64,000 nucleotides of DNA from a bacterium (GTDB lineage Bacteria; Babelota; Babeliae; Babelales; Vermiphilaceae), in the NCBI GenBank assembly GCA_016699125.1, contig CP064961.1:496001-560000 (forward strand), given 5' to 3'. Shown piece after piece: positions 28,701 through 36,450 of this stretch. The notes under the pieces were generated by a model. The model made no database searches. It was not told the DNA's origin and worked only from the letters and a program-made list of their open reading frames with translations. Numbering within the stretch: the stretch's first letter is position 1; each line of letters begins with the position of its first letter. The position numbers and the translations under genes were made by a program.

Positions 28701-29196
28701 TGCCAAACACATCGACAAACCAGTCGATCCGTTCATGCACTTCGCTCATATTATTCTGCATTAACAGTTTTGGAATATGGCCACCAAGGCACGCGGTCGT
28801 GACAATAAGTCCTTCGCTGTGCTTTTTCAACCGTTCATAGTCGATACGTGGCTTGAAGTAAAACCCTTCCTGATACGCAAACGCATTCAATGCACACAGG
28901 TTCTTGTATCCAACCTTATTCTGTACCAGCAAAACAAGGTGATAATACTTGTTTTCAGCATTTTTGACAGAAGCATCTTCGGTAAAATATGCCTCCATTC
29001 CCAAAACCGGCTTGATACCAGCTTTTTTGCATTTTTGAAAGAACTTTACCGCGCCAAAAACGTTGCCATGATCGGTGATTGCAAGCGCCTTAAAATCAAA
29101 TTTTTTTCCGTACTCGATCAGCTTGTCAAGACTGATTGCACCGTCCAGCAAAGAATATTCTGTATGCAGATGAATGTGGGTAAAATGATTGTTCAT
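25777..29196 (-). CDS. dnaE: DNA polymerase III alpha subunit
   Basis: 1139 residues, typical for DnaE. The N-terminal PHP domain begins FTHIHLHTEYSLLDGA and contains ITDHGN. The palm carries PDIDIDF near residue 400 with two catalytic aspartates. GPGRGSAAGCLVAW, YRPGPLGSGM and YQEQVMKIA are all diagnostic. A helix-hairpin-helix region (IKNVGHVSLENI) and a C-terminal OB fold follow. It is the replicative polymerase. The gene is intact despite several T6-T7 tracts. Confidence 0.97.
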   Translation of the reverse strand: MNNHFTHIHLHTEYSLLDGAISLDKLIEYGKKFDFKALAITDHGNVFGAVKFFQKCKKAGIKPVLGMEAYFTEDASVKNAENKYYHLVLLVQNKVGYKNLCALNAFAYQEGFYFKPRIDYERLKKHSEGLIVTTACLGGHIPKLLMQNNMSEVHERIDWFVDVFGKDRFYLEVQPDEQAEQKKLNSMLFELAQQRNLNLVAAGDCHYPSMDDHEAHEVMLAIQTHDQLDNPNRYSFGECRVPIRSTQEMLSLFQGHEEAVWNSGKITDMCEFDFETNKLFFPKFAIPETETPESYFEKACRQGLERLRSQNLIAADDVAYDQRLDREIKMIIDMGFVGYFLVVSDFIQWAYKNGIPVGPGRGSAAGCLVAWVLQITNIDPLKYNLLFERFLNPERVSPPDIDIDFCIVGRERVIEYICQKYGQENVCHIITFGTMMAKGAIKDVARVLGFPFEDSNAITALIPEQLKITLAEAVEQEPKLKELIEHNPKAKKMFDIALRIEGLARHASKHAAGIVISPEPVAQVLPLYVPPKTTELVAQYGMTELESIGFLKMDLLGLKNLTLIDHAVKMIEKLYNQVIDIIKIPLDDPLTFKLLCEGKTSGVFQLESDGLKEVLRKLQPTKFEDIIAVNALYRPGPLGSGMVDDFVERKHGRQKISYIFEELAPILQETYGVIVYQEQVMKIASAIGGYSLGEADILRRAMGKKKPEEMQKQESIFVSRATQKGFDAKKAKELFDLMAYFAGYGFNKSHSAAYALIAYQTAYLKAQYPAEFMACLISLEADNTEKMTFYIDEAKALGLEIIPPDINRSNIHFTVVDKKILFGLQGIKNVGHVSLENIINERETRGLYKDFFDFCKRIDLRAANKRVLENLIFAGAFDQLAGYRSQKYEELATVIEKAIIHKRDSTTGQMGVFQLGHTATTELNDHHIFEPRTEWTIKEKLQREKEAVGIYISAHPLDTYIQQARIVRTVSFEQARTQKTATCLGILKNRRIITTKKGDKMCFLAFEDKTAAAEVIVFPKLFKIAEDQIAQYEAFFINGDIEPEATGTLKIKASLLVPVEQIWKSGHDFATIRVTFKDRPSEAVLQELKKLCTRGKTAVELHIVENNRKLIVQVAAKIAINESIINLIEQHGLSAECIL

Positions 29197-29236
29197 GTGA
29201 CGCTTTGAAAATGGTGGAATACTACAATAAAAGATT

Positions 29237-29264
29237 AGTATAGCAATGATTTTTTTTTATTGAA
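29237..29264 (-). promoter_or_regulatory. Putative promoter of dnaE
   Basis: On the minus strand TTCAAT (29259-29264) and TATACT (29237-29242) are 16 bp apart, with a TG one base before the -10 hexamer (extended -10). It lies about 40 nt upstream of the dnaE ATG. Only the -10 is strong. Confidence 0.4.
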
Positions 29265-29303
29265 TAAAAATCTGCAGATAAGGGTTTGCATTTGGGCACG
29301 ATG

Positions 29304-29570
29304 CTTCACTTTTTTATGTGCACCTGTATGAATTTTCTGTCAAACTTACATTAAAGATGACTAACAAATGGACAAAGCTTAAAAACTGCATTGATGGGTT
29401 GTGCGGCAGCGACCGTCGGCATTGCCAGTTGGCTTTGGTCCCAAAAAAAGCAGACAAAAAATAAGACTGCAACTGAAAAAGGACAAAAAAGTGAATCAAA
29501 TAACCGTGCAGCAGTTTCTGATAAGCATTCAAAAACAGGTCGTAGCGTTATTAAAAACTCGATAAGCTAG
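29304..29570 (+). pseudogene. Internally deleted remnant of the 31811-32506 gene
   Basis: The first ~55 bp match 31797-31855 (TTTTTTATGTGCACCTGTAT and beyond). The rest matches the 3' end of that gene, including the membrane anchor GCAAATVGIASWLW and the following Lys-rich tail, to a TAG at 29568-29570. About 500 bp between these parts is missing, and the two ends are in different frames. It is a dead duplicate. Confidence 0.75.
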
Positions 29571-29636
29571 TTTAGAAACACATTTTCTTAATACCCCTTC
29601 AGCTTGCTTCAAAAATACATTGCAAGGTAATAATTC

Positions 29637-30452
29637 CTACTGCATCTTAGTTATATCAATTGCTAAAGAAATAGAAAGCGTTTCAAAATAAATATGTGGC
29701 ATTGTAAAAGGGTTTTGAGGACATAATTCTTGAAACATGGTAGACACATCGCGCAACGCGATGTTCAACCTTTTTACAACATCTTTGAGCCTTAAATTTG
29801 GCTCATTTTCATGTATTAGCTGCTGCATATAATGTTTATATTCGTATGTTCTACTATAATGCTTATTTAAAAGATGTACATTTTTTATAAGAGGTACACG
29901 TTTTAAATAGTTCAACAAAGAAACAAAAAGCACGTATTTCGATTCTGTTTTTTGGTCTTCATTCGTTAGCATCTCTGCAATTTGCTGATCAGCAAAAAAT
30001 GTAACGAATAATGGCAACAGCTTTATTTTTAAAGCTTCTCTTTCCAATGCATATATATTTTTTATAGCTATCATATGCTGAAATTCTTTTGAAACAAGTC
30101 GCAGTTTTTTCGCCATTTCTATGTTATCTAAAGTTGGCTTGACTGCATTATCAACAACCTCTTCTGCAAGATTGAACTGACAGAGTTTTAATCCCGAAAT
30201 GTGCCCATCAACTGTACAGGTATCCACAACAATTTTATAAAGACCTGCGCAAAGTATTTTCGGATCTAGCGCGTTTTCAGCAAAGACAAGCAATAAACGC
30301 GAATCGCCAGTTGATTCTGCTTGAGTTATTAGAGTTGTTTGAGAAAAATGGGTAGCTACCAGATTGTCAGCATATTTCATTCCTGAAAAATCCATTGATC
30401 TAGTACCATTGACCATAGTGAGAAAAGATAAAAGTATTTTAAATTTATTCAT
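29637..30452 (-). CDS. Secreted protein, C-terminally truncated paralogue of the 30498-31724 gene
   Basis: About 271 residues from ATG 30452, with a signal peptide. It aligns with the neighbour from the start (TQAESTGDSRLLLVFAENAL against TQAEQAGEPRLLLVFAENAL). Near the end, TKMQ-stop-ELLPCNVFLKQ aligns with NKGQRGLLPCNVFLRQ of the neighbour, so a TAG has replaced an Arg codon and the last ~110 residues are lost. Upstream of that there is also a ~20-residue deletion relative to the neighbour. The product may be partly functional or dead. Function unknown. Confidence 0.6.
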   Translation of the reverse strand: MNKFKILLSFLTMVNGTRSMDFSGMKYADNLVATHFSQTTLITQAESTGDSRLLLVFAENALDPKILCAGLYKIVVDTCTVDGHISGLKLCQFNLAEEVVDNAVKPTLDNIEMAKKLRLVSKEFQHMIAIKNIYALEREALKIKLLPLFVTFFADQQIAEMLTNEDQKTESKYVLFVSLLNYLKRVPLIKNVHLLNKHYSRTYEYKHYMQQLIHENEPNLRLKDVVKRLNIALRDVSTMFQELCPQNPFTMPHIYFETLSISLAIDITKMQ

Positions 30453-30497
30453 TTGCAATGCTTTCGTATCAAGAAAATAAACTAATTGAGAACTTTG

Positions 30498-31724
30498 TTA
30501 AGAATTCATAAATTTTTCAACCGTATCTTTATCAGCTTTAATTTCTGTGAATTTCACTCTACTTACTATTTTCTCTCTATTCGGCTGCCAAGGCACAATT
30601 TGAATGGAATGTATATTGTCAACTTTCGGGTCATCAAATACCGCTTCTTGAAACGTCAATTGATACGAACTTCCGAGAGCTCCCTTTTGTACAATGCAAT
30701 CTCCAAATTTCAACGTAGGGCTATCAGAACATTTTTGATCAACAGTTCCCACAGTAAACAGTTTAATCGAATTGAATGTCTTAAAAACCTTTGTTCTATC
30801 TTTCAATAATTCACGAATATTACTTTGCATATCATTTTCATTTTGCCTCAAAAAAACATTGCAAGGTAATAATCCTCTCTGACCCTTATTATGATCAGCA
30901 AATAAAAAAAGTGAAAGCTTTGTAAATATCGTATGAGAAAATGTAAGATCTTTAAACATACTTGTTCTATCATTCTCATTTTGCTCAAAATAAATTCTTG
31001 CACTACAAACAGGATCACACTGAATAGCCATGGTAGACATACAGAATAATACATTATTCAACTTTAAAAAAGCGTCTTCAAGCTTTAAATTTGGTTCATT
31101 TTCGTTTATTAACTGCTTCATATATTTTTTTTGGTACATCATACTATAATACTTATTCAACAGGTTCACTGTCTCTAAAGGAATCAAAAAAAAGTTATAT
31201 GTTGCATATTTCAATGGTATGTTTTGACCTTTAATATTTTCTATACCTGCAGGTTGCCAATTAGCAAGATTCGCAACAAAGTGCGGCAACAACTTTATTT
31301 TTAAAGCTTCTCTTTCCAATGCATATACATCTTTTATATCTATCATATGCTCTAACTCTTTTGAAACGAGCCGCAATTTTTTCGCTGTTTCCATTTTATC
31401 TAAAGCTGGCTTGAGGGTATTTTCAACAACTGCTTCTGCAGGATTAAACTGAAAAAGTTTCTCTTCTGAAATCTGCCCATTGGCTGCACATGTATCAATA
31501 ATAATTTTATAAAGACCTGCGCGAACTGTTTTCGTATCAAGCGCATTTTCAGCAAAAACAAGCAATAAACGAGGTTCTCCAGCTTGTTCCGCTTGAGTAA
31601 TTAAGTGTGCTTGAGAAAAAAGAGCAGCAACTAGACCATAAGCATAAGTCATTTGCAAATAATCCATTGGTTTGATAGCGTTAACGATCATCAAAAGAGA
31701 GAACATTATTTTCAATTTTTTCAT
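30498..31724 (-). CDS. Secreted hypothetical protein, full-length member of a duplicated pair
   Basis: About 408 residues from ATG 31724, which has GAGGG 8 nt upstream. The signal peptide is MKKLKIMFSLLMIVNAIKP. The N-terminal half is helical (KKLRLVSKELEHMIDIKDVY); the C-terminal half, absent from its neighbour, looks beta-rich (QKGALGSSYQLTFQEAVF). Two short repeats NENDRT and NENDMQ are visible. It is divergent to the gene at 31811. No domain was recognised. Confidence 0.6.
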   Translation of the reverse strand: MKKLKIMFSLLMIVNAIKPMDYLQMTYAYGLVAALFSQAHLITQAEQAGEPRLLLVFAENALDTKTVRAGLYKIIIDTCAANGQISEEKLFQFNPAEAVVENTLKPALDKMETAKKLRLVSKELEHMIDIKDVYALEREALKIKLLPHFVANLANWQPAGIENIKGQNIPLKYATYNFFLIPLETVNLLNKYYSMMYQKKYMKQLINENEPNLKLEDAFLKLNNVLFCMSTMAIQCDPVCSARIYFEQNENDRTSMFKDLTFSHTIFTKLSLFLFADHNKGQRGLLPCNVFLRQNENDMQSNIRELLKDRTKVFKTFNSIKLFTVGTVDQKCSDSPTLKFGDCIVQKGALGSSYQLTFQEAVFDDPKVDNIHSIQIVPWQPNREKIVSRVKFTEIKADKDTVEKFMNS

Positions 31725-31810
31725 CTGCAAAGCCCTCGTGTTAAAAAATTAAACTAATTGAGAATATATCAAAATAATTTTATTTTGCAAACATAAATTC
31801 ACTTTTTTAT

Positions 31811-32506
31811 GTGCACCTGTATGAATCTTCGATCAAGCTTGCATTAGAGATGGCTAACAAAAATGCATCATTCGAACAGACGTATCCACAGTTTCCAGAT
31901 AACTCTTATGTACTTGGTTCAGAAAACCACCAGTTAATTGAACAGTTTGGGCTTGACCCCGATGAAGGATATGCCTATTTTGTCGAATCCCTACAGAATG
32001 CGATCTCAAAAAAGCTACCTACGTTATCAGTCATTGATTATAAAGAACAGTTATTCCAAAAGTTTAACAGTATCAATGAAACCTTGACTGATCCTATCAT
32101 TAACATTGTTGAACAAAAAGCCAAAGAGTTGGGAATTTCAAAAAAAGCGGCTGCTCAGTTAATTGGTTTAGATCCTTTTGACAGAGCCCCATTGATTCTT
32201 GCATCGCCATCCGCTAATCCTGGTTTTTGTCACAATAGACCGACCGTTGCTGAATATTGGTTTTCAAAACAGTATTTTTTCGAAAAACCATTTGCAATTC
32301 TTGCAACCCTCATGTTGGGCATTAAAAATGTTCATAATACAACGATTTCAAGCCGTTTTACCGATGGACAGATTTTAAAAACTGTGCTAATGGGTTTTGC
32401 GGCAGCGACCGTCGGAATTGCAAGTTGGCTCTGGATTAAAAAAAAGCAGACAAAAAAGGTTGCTGCAACTGAAACAGAACCGAATAACGTGGAAACATTA
32501 CAGTAA
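31811..32506 (+). CDS. Hypothetical protein with C-terminal membrane anchor
   Basis: The frame has no ATG before 31850; GTG at 31811 gives 231 residues, ATG 31850 gives 218. Neither begins with a signal peptide, although a C-terminal hydrophobic segment (ILKTVLMGFAAATVGIASWLW) with a KKKQTKK tail is present, as in many exported proteins here. The gene may have lost its 5' end, and the remnant at 29304 shares exactly the same 5' boundary, so the loss preceded the duplication. No family was recognised. Confidence 0.5.
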   Translation: MHLYESSIKLALEMANKNASFEQTYPQFPDNSYVLGSENHQLIEQFGLDPDEGYAYFVESLQNAISKKLPTLSVIDYKEQLFQKFNSINETLTDPIINIVEQKAKELGISKKAAAQLIGLDPFDRAPLILASPSANPGFCHNRPTVAEYWFSKQYFFEKPFAILATLMLGIKNVHNTTISSRFTDGQILKTVLMGFAAATVGIASWLWIKKKQTKKVAATETEPNNVETLQ

Positions 32507-32651
32507 AGTTATGTTTTAATTTTTACAAAATAAAATCTTTTTATACGTATATTTTTGACTTTTTTATAGAATTACTGTAAAGTTATCTTTATTAAGATTC
32601 TTACATTAACAATTCGTTAAGATTTAAAAAATGCTTTTTGAAAGGTAGATA

Positions 32652-32981
32652 ATGCAGTTTATTGTAAAATTAATGATATTTTTAGGATATTTTCAAAGCT
32701 GCACTCCCATGAATTTTGGTGCTGGATTGTCTGGATTGTTAAGAAGGACGCTATCTAGCAGTACCTATTTACGCTTAACAAGAACACCTATAACAGAAGT
32801 AAAACTCGAGCTTCCTTTGTCCAACATAAAGGTACCGTGCCCACAAAATGCATCGAAAGATCAAAAATTAATCACAGATGCAGTAAATAAAACTTTTGAA
32901 GCTTATGGTAACGGCAAAGATCCTATGTATAACTTGGCTTTACGTTATAAAAATGAACTTCAAAATCCGAATAAAAAATAA
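32652..32981 (+). CDS. Small secreted hypothetical protein
   Basis: 109 residues with a signal peptide (MQFIVKLMIFLGYFQSCTP). The mature part is basic with a Gly/Leu-rich start (FGAGLSGLLRRTL). A purine-rich GAAAGG lies 8 nt upstream of the ATG. It may be the remnant of a longer gene. Nothing else was recognised. Confidence 0.5.
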   Translation: MQFIVKLMIFLGYFQSCTPMNFGAGLSGLLRRTLSSSTYLRLTRTPITEVKLELPLSNIKVPCPQNASKDQKLITDAVNKTFEAYGNGKDPMYNLALRYKNELQNPNKK

Positions 32982-33270
32982 AGCGTGATAAATTGTTTTG
33001 TAATTTAATCACATGTTGCAGTCATGCTCATCTCGATCAACCTTTTTACATTCACCTATTGCTGTCTGCAGTTAGGATGGCTTTATTTTAATTTTTTCGT
33101 TTTTTTTGGTGCGATATGATGTTGGCATAAGTTTAGTCTTACTTTCAGGAGTTTTTAAATGAATATTTCATAATATAAAAATTAATATTTATCTTTTTTT
33201 GTATATTTTGTTTCATTATATATTTTGATCCCAAAACTTTAATTTTATGTATTTCTATATGAGGAGCACT

Positions 33271-34584
33271 ATGTTAATTATTATTAGTTTATTACTCTTG
33301 AATATAGCTTTTCCTTTTACATTAAACGGAATGATGAAAGGGCTTACTGAGGGCAAAAAAACCTCTATTGTCAATCCCAAAAAACGTATGATACATTATG
33401 ATGCCAATATATATACGCCAATGGCACAGAATATGTTAACGAAAATTGATACACAATACCCAACTACTAAGGAACTTACTCCTGAAATAGTGTCAAATAC
33501 AATCGAACATGTTATTGCAACTGCTACTAGATCACATCCACCAAAAATTGCAACAACATATGCAGCAGCTACTAATATTAATGACTTTTCAAAAATAAGT
33601 AAGCATGGTAAATATCTATGCCTACGAGAACATGGCATTGATAGGGAAAAAGCTGATGAAATCGTTGAACAGTTAGAAAATTTTTCTAACAATACAGATC
33701 CAGATAAATTTAAATATAAAGACGGAATGGCTAGGGTTTTACCGAAAAATATAAGTCCAATCATAGATCATGAGATCGATCCAGAAGGAAAATTAAAATG
33801 TTATTTTGAAATTTTTGCGCCAACCATTTCTGAAAAACCAATACCTAATATTGTATCTATTAAAAATGCTCAATCAGCAAATCCCAATGGACCAATTATT
33901 TTTAATCAGCATGAAGATGGGTTGCATGTTGAATTACCAAAACAATTTGATGGTACTACGGTTTCCAGATTGCCTCTTGATGTAAAACGTATACTATCAT
34001 ACAGTGCTACTAATGAACATTTACAGCATGATGCTTTATCCGGCAATACAGTTTTGACTGGCGCACTATCAGGTGGAGTTGCTATGGTGGGATGGCTACT
34101 TGAAACTAGTGTTCCGATGGCTGGTCAAGTAGTTTCAGCACAAGTTTCAAAACGTCTTGGAAAAATAGGTCCTAAAGCTTTAAACGAGTTGCATGATCGA
34201 ATCGCCTTAAATACAGAAATGCATTTATATAGTACTAATCTACCTATTGAGTTAAAACAACAAATGGCAGAACTGGAAGTTTCTGACGCTATACAGACTA
34301 TTTTACTTCAAGCTTTACATGATACAGAACAAGATTTAGGTAAAATGGACCTATCCACAGCGGAATGGTCAAATGAATGGCCTGATACTGTTAAAGAAAC
34401 ATTTCAGAAAAAGGTTGAAAATATTATACGTAATGCATATCCTGAGGAAAATGATCTGCAAGAAACTATGAAAACCTATGCTAAATCAGTAGTAAGAGAT
34501 AAAAATATATTTAAAGGCATAAATCCATTTGCCGGATTAGTAAATGGAGGTTTTTTGCTTAGACTTTTAAATAAAAAAGCTTAA
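33271..34584 (+). CDS. Secreted hypothetical protein with a Gly/Ala-rich hydrophobic segment
   Basis: I choose ATG 33271 because AGGAG lies 5 nt upstream and the signal peptide MLIIISLLLLNIAFPFTLNG starts there; the frame is open to 33247. The protein is 437 residues. After a mixed region there is a glycine-rich hydrophobic stretch near residues 265-290 (GALSGGVAMVGWLLETSVPM) and a helical charged C-terminal third. It converges on yicC with a shared hairpin terminator. No function was recognised. Confidence 0.6.
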   Translation: MLIIISLLLLNIAFPFTLNGMMKGLTEGKKTSIVNPKKRMIHYDANIYTPMAQNMLTKIDTQYPTTKELTPEIVSNTIEHVIATATRSHPPKIATTYAAATNINDFSKISKHGKYLCLREHGIDREKADEIVEQLENFSNNTDPDKFKYKDGMARVLPKNISPIIDHEIDPEGKLKCYFEIFAPTISEKPIPNIVSIKNAQSANPNGPIIFNQHEDGLHVELPKQFDGTTVSRLPLDVKRILSYSATNEHLQHDALSGNTVLTGALSGGVAMVGWLLETSVPMAGQVVSAQVSKRLGKIGPKALNELHDRIALNTEMHLYSTNLPIELKQQMAELEVSDAIQTILLQALHDTEQDLGKMDLSTAEWSNEWPDTVKETFQKKVENIIRNAYPEENDLQETMKTYAKSVVRDKNIFKGINPFAGLVNGGFLLRLLNKKA

Positions 34585-34611
34585 AATATTTATAAATAGA
34601 TTGCAAAAATA

Positions 34612-34664
34612 ATTATAGATCTTAGATGATGAATAATGTATCTCTAAGATCTATAATTGTTTTT
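34612..34664. terminator. Bidirectional hairpin terminator between convergent genes
   Basis: A perfect 15-bp stem (ATTATAGATCTTAGA at 34612-34626 with its complement at 34643-34657), a 16-nt loop and a following TGTTTTT. It sits between the stop of the secreted protein and the stop of yicC and can serve both directions. Confidence 0.75.
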
Positions 34665-34667
34665 CCT

Positions 34668-35558
34668 TCAAACAATATTTTGAACTTGCTCCCGCATCTT
34701 TTCAATTTCAACTTTTGCATCGATAGCATATTTTGCAATGGTCGCATCTGAACATTTTGCATTCATCGTATTTGTCTCTCGTACTAATTCTTGCAAAATA
34801 AAATCAAGCACTTTACCTTTTTCTACCTGGCTTGCAATGAGCTGATTTTCAAGATTATGCAGATGACTTTTAAACCGACTTATCTCTTCATGAATGTCAA
34901 TTTTATCAAGCAGTGAATACAGCGCATTTTTTTGCACATCATTTGCTTCTGTGGGTGCTTCCTTTATTTCAAGAAGATTTTTCTGTATCTGTTCTTTTGT
35001 TCGTTCAACAAAATCGGCCGCCTGTGTTTCAATAGCACGAATGAAGAGATGCATATTTTGTATACGTGTATGAAAGTCCTGTTGTATTGTTGATCCTTCT
35101 TTGATTCTTGATGCAATCACTTTATCTGCAAGTTCATCGACAATTGCCAAAAAGGATTCTGCAATCACTTCGTCTGCAAGCTGTTCTGGGGTATTAAAAA
35201 CATTCGGAAGCCGTAAGATATGTTCAAGCGCAATCGGTTGATCAATGTTACACTCTTTTTTAATAACAGTAATCGCTTTCATGTAATTTTGAATCGTATT
35301 TAAAGATGGTTCAATAGAACCTTGTAAAATATCGATATTCGAAATCGAACCGATAAGATGTACATGACCACGTTTTAATTTTTCTTTTAATTTTTTAAGT
35401 ATAACCGTTTCAAGGTATGATAACGCTGAAGGAATTCTACAGTTAAGTTCGAAAAATCGTCCATTAAGCGACTTTAAACTTAATGATATCGTTGCTTTTC
35501 CTTGAGCAGTTGTGATTAGCTTATTTGCAACGGCAAATCCGGTCATACTTTGAATCAT
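34668..35558 (-). CDS. yicC: YicC-family endoribonuclease-like protein
   Basis: 296 residues beginning MIQSMTGFA, the invariant start of the family, then SLKSLNGRFFELNCRIP and a C-terminal block GKVLDFILQELVRETNTMNAKC that matches the conserved DUF1732 end. YicC proteins are linked to RNA decay in stationary phase; the biochemical role is known only in a few species. The ATG is 8 nt from the upstream yebC stop, indicating an operon. Confidence 0.9.
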   Translation of the reverse strand: MIQSMTGFAVANKLITTAQGKATISLSLKSLNGRFFELNCRIPSALSYLETVILKKLKEKLKRGHVHLIGSISNIDILQGSIEPSLNTIQNYMKAITVIKKECNIDQPIALEHILRLPNVFNTPEQLADEVIAESFLAIVDELADKVIASRIKEGSTIQQDFHTRIQNMHLFIRAIETQAADFVERTKEQIQKNLLEIKEAPTEANDVQKNALYSLLDKIDIHEEISRFKSHLHNLENQLIASQVEKGKVLDFILQELVRETNTMNAKCSDATIAKYAIDAKVEIEKMREQVQNIV

Positions 35559-35566
35559 ACTATCCT

Positions 35567-36280
35567 TTATCCCAACGTCGTATAAACATTTTGTACATCA
35601 TCATGCTCTTCAAGTTCATTAAGCAGATCAATAACACTGGCTGCCTCATCTTCTGAAAGTTCAACGGAATTTTTTGCAATCCATTCAAACTGTGCAGATT
35701 CAATTTCATATCCTTTTTGTTTTAATGCATTGCGGACATGATCAAGTGCTTTCATGCTGCAGATAACTAATGTATCATGATCAGAAGGTTTGATGTCAAC
35801 AATATCAAACTCAAGTAACTGTTCTAGTAACAGATCGACTGAAACCTTTCCAACAATTCGTATACAGCCATAATGATCAAACATCCATGCAACAGATCCC
35901 GCTTCGCCCAGATGTCCACCATGGGATGAAAAAATATGACGAAGCTCAGCAACGGTACGATTACGATTATCAGAAAGCGTATCGACCATAATTGCAATAC
36001 CATGTTTTGCATGTCCTTCATAGACAAACGGTTCGTAATGTACACCGGGCAACTCTCCCGTTCCCCTTTTAATCGCCCGTGTTGCATTTTCTAACGGCAT
36101 ATTAATTGCTTTTGCCTGTTCTAATAAAAAACGCAACCCAGGATTGTGAGCTGGATCACCACCGCCATGCTTTGCCGATACGGTGATTTCTTTAATCAAA
36201 CGCGTAAAAGCCTTTGCTTTTTTTCCATCTTCTTTTGCTTTTTTATGTTTTATTTGTGACCATTTATTATGACCTGACAT
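35567..36280 (-). CDS. yebC: YebC/PmpR-family protein
   Basis: 237 residues starting MSGHNKWSQIKHKKAKEDGKKAK, the conserved N-terminus of the family, followed by ARRAIKRG-like NATRAIKRGTGE and YEGHAKHGIAIMVD. Members bind DNA or the ribosome and have been described as transcriptional regulators and as translation factors at difficult sequences. Length is normal. It forms a pair with yicC. Confidence 0.93.
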   Translation of the reverse strand: MSGHNKWSQIKHKKAKEDGKKAKAFTRLIKEITVSAKHGGGDPAHNPGLRFLLEQAKAINMPLENATRAIKRGTGELPGVHYEPFVYEGHAKHGIAIMVDTLSDNRNRTVAELRHIFSSHGGHLGEAGSVAWMFDHYGCIRIVGKVSVDLLLEQLLEFDIVDIKPSDHDTLVICSMKALDHVRNALKQKGYEIESAQFEWIAKNSVELSEDEAASVIDLLNELEEHDDVQNVYTTLG

Positions 36281-36450
36281 GCATGCTCCAGAATAGTTTT
36301 AGATTTTTGAGAAAGTATATAATAAGGTTAAAAAAATGTCGATCCATTTTTTAAGCAGCACCTTTGATTTTTCAGATGAGATATTAATAGCTTTTTTTAA
36401 ATTATTTTGATATTGTTTAAAGATATATTTTATAAAAAGTTTTAATTTAG

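Noticed and set aside
29314..29532. Minus-strand 72-codon frame after dnaE
   Set aside because: It is antisense to the deleted remnant of the 31811-type gene, whose plus-strand similarity explains the sequence.
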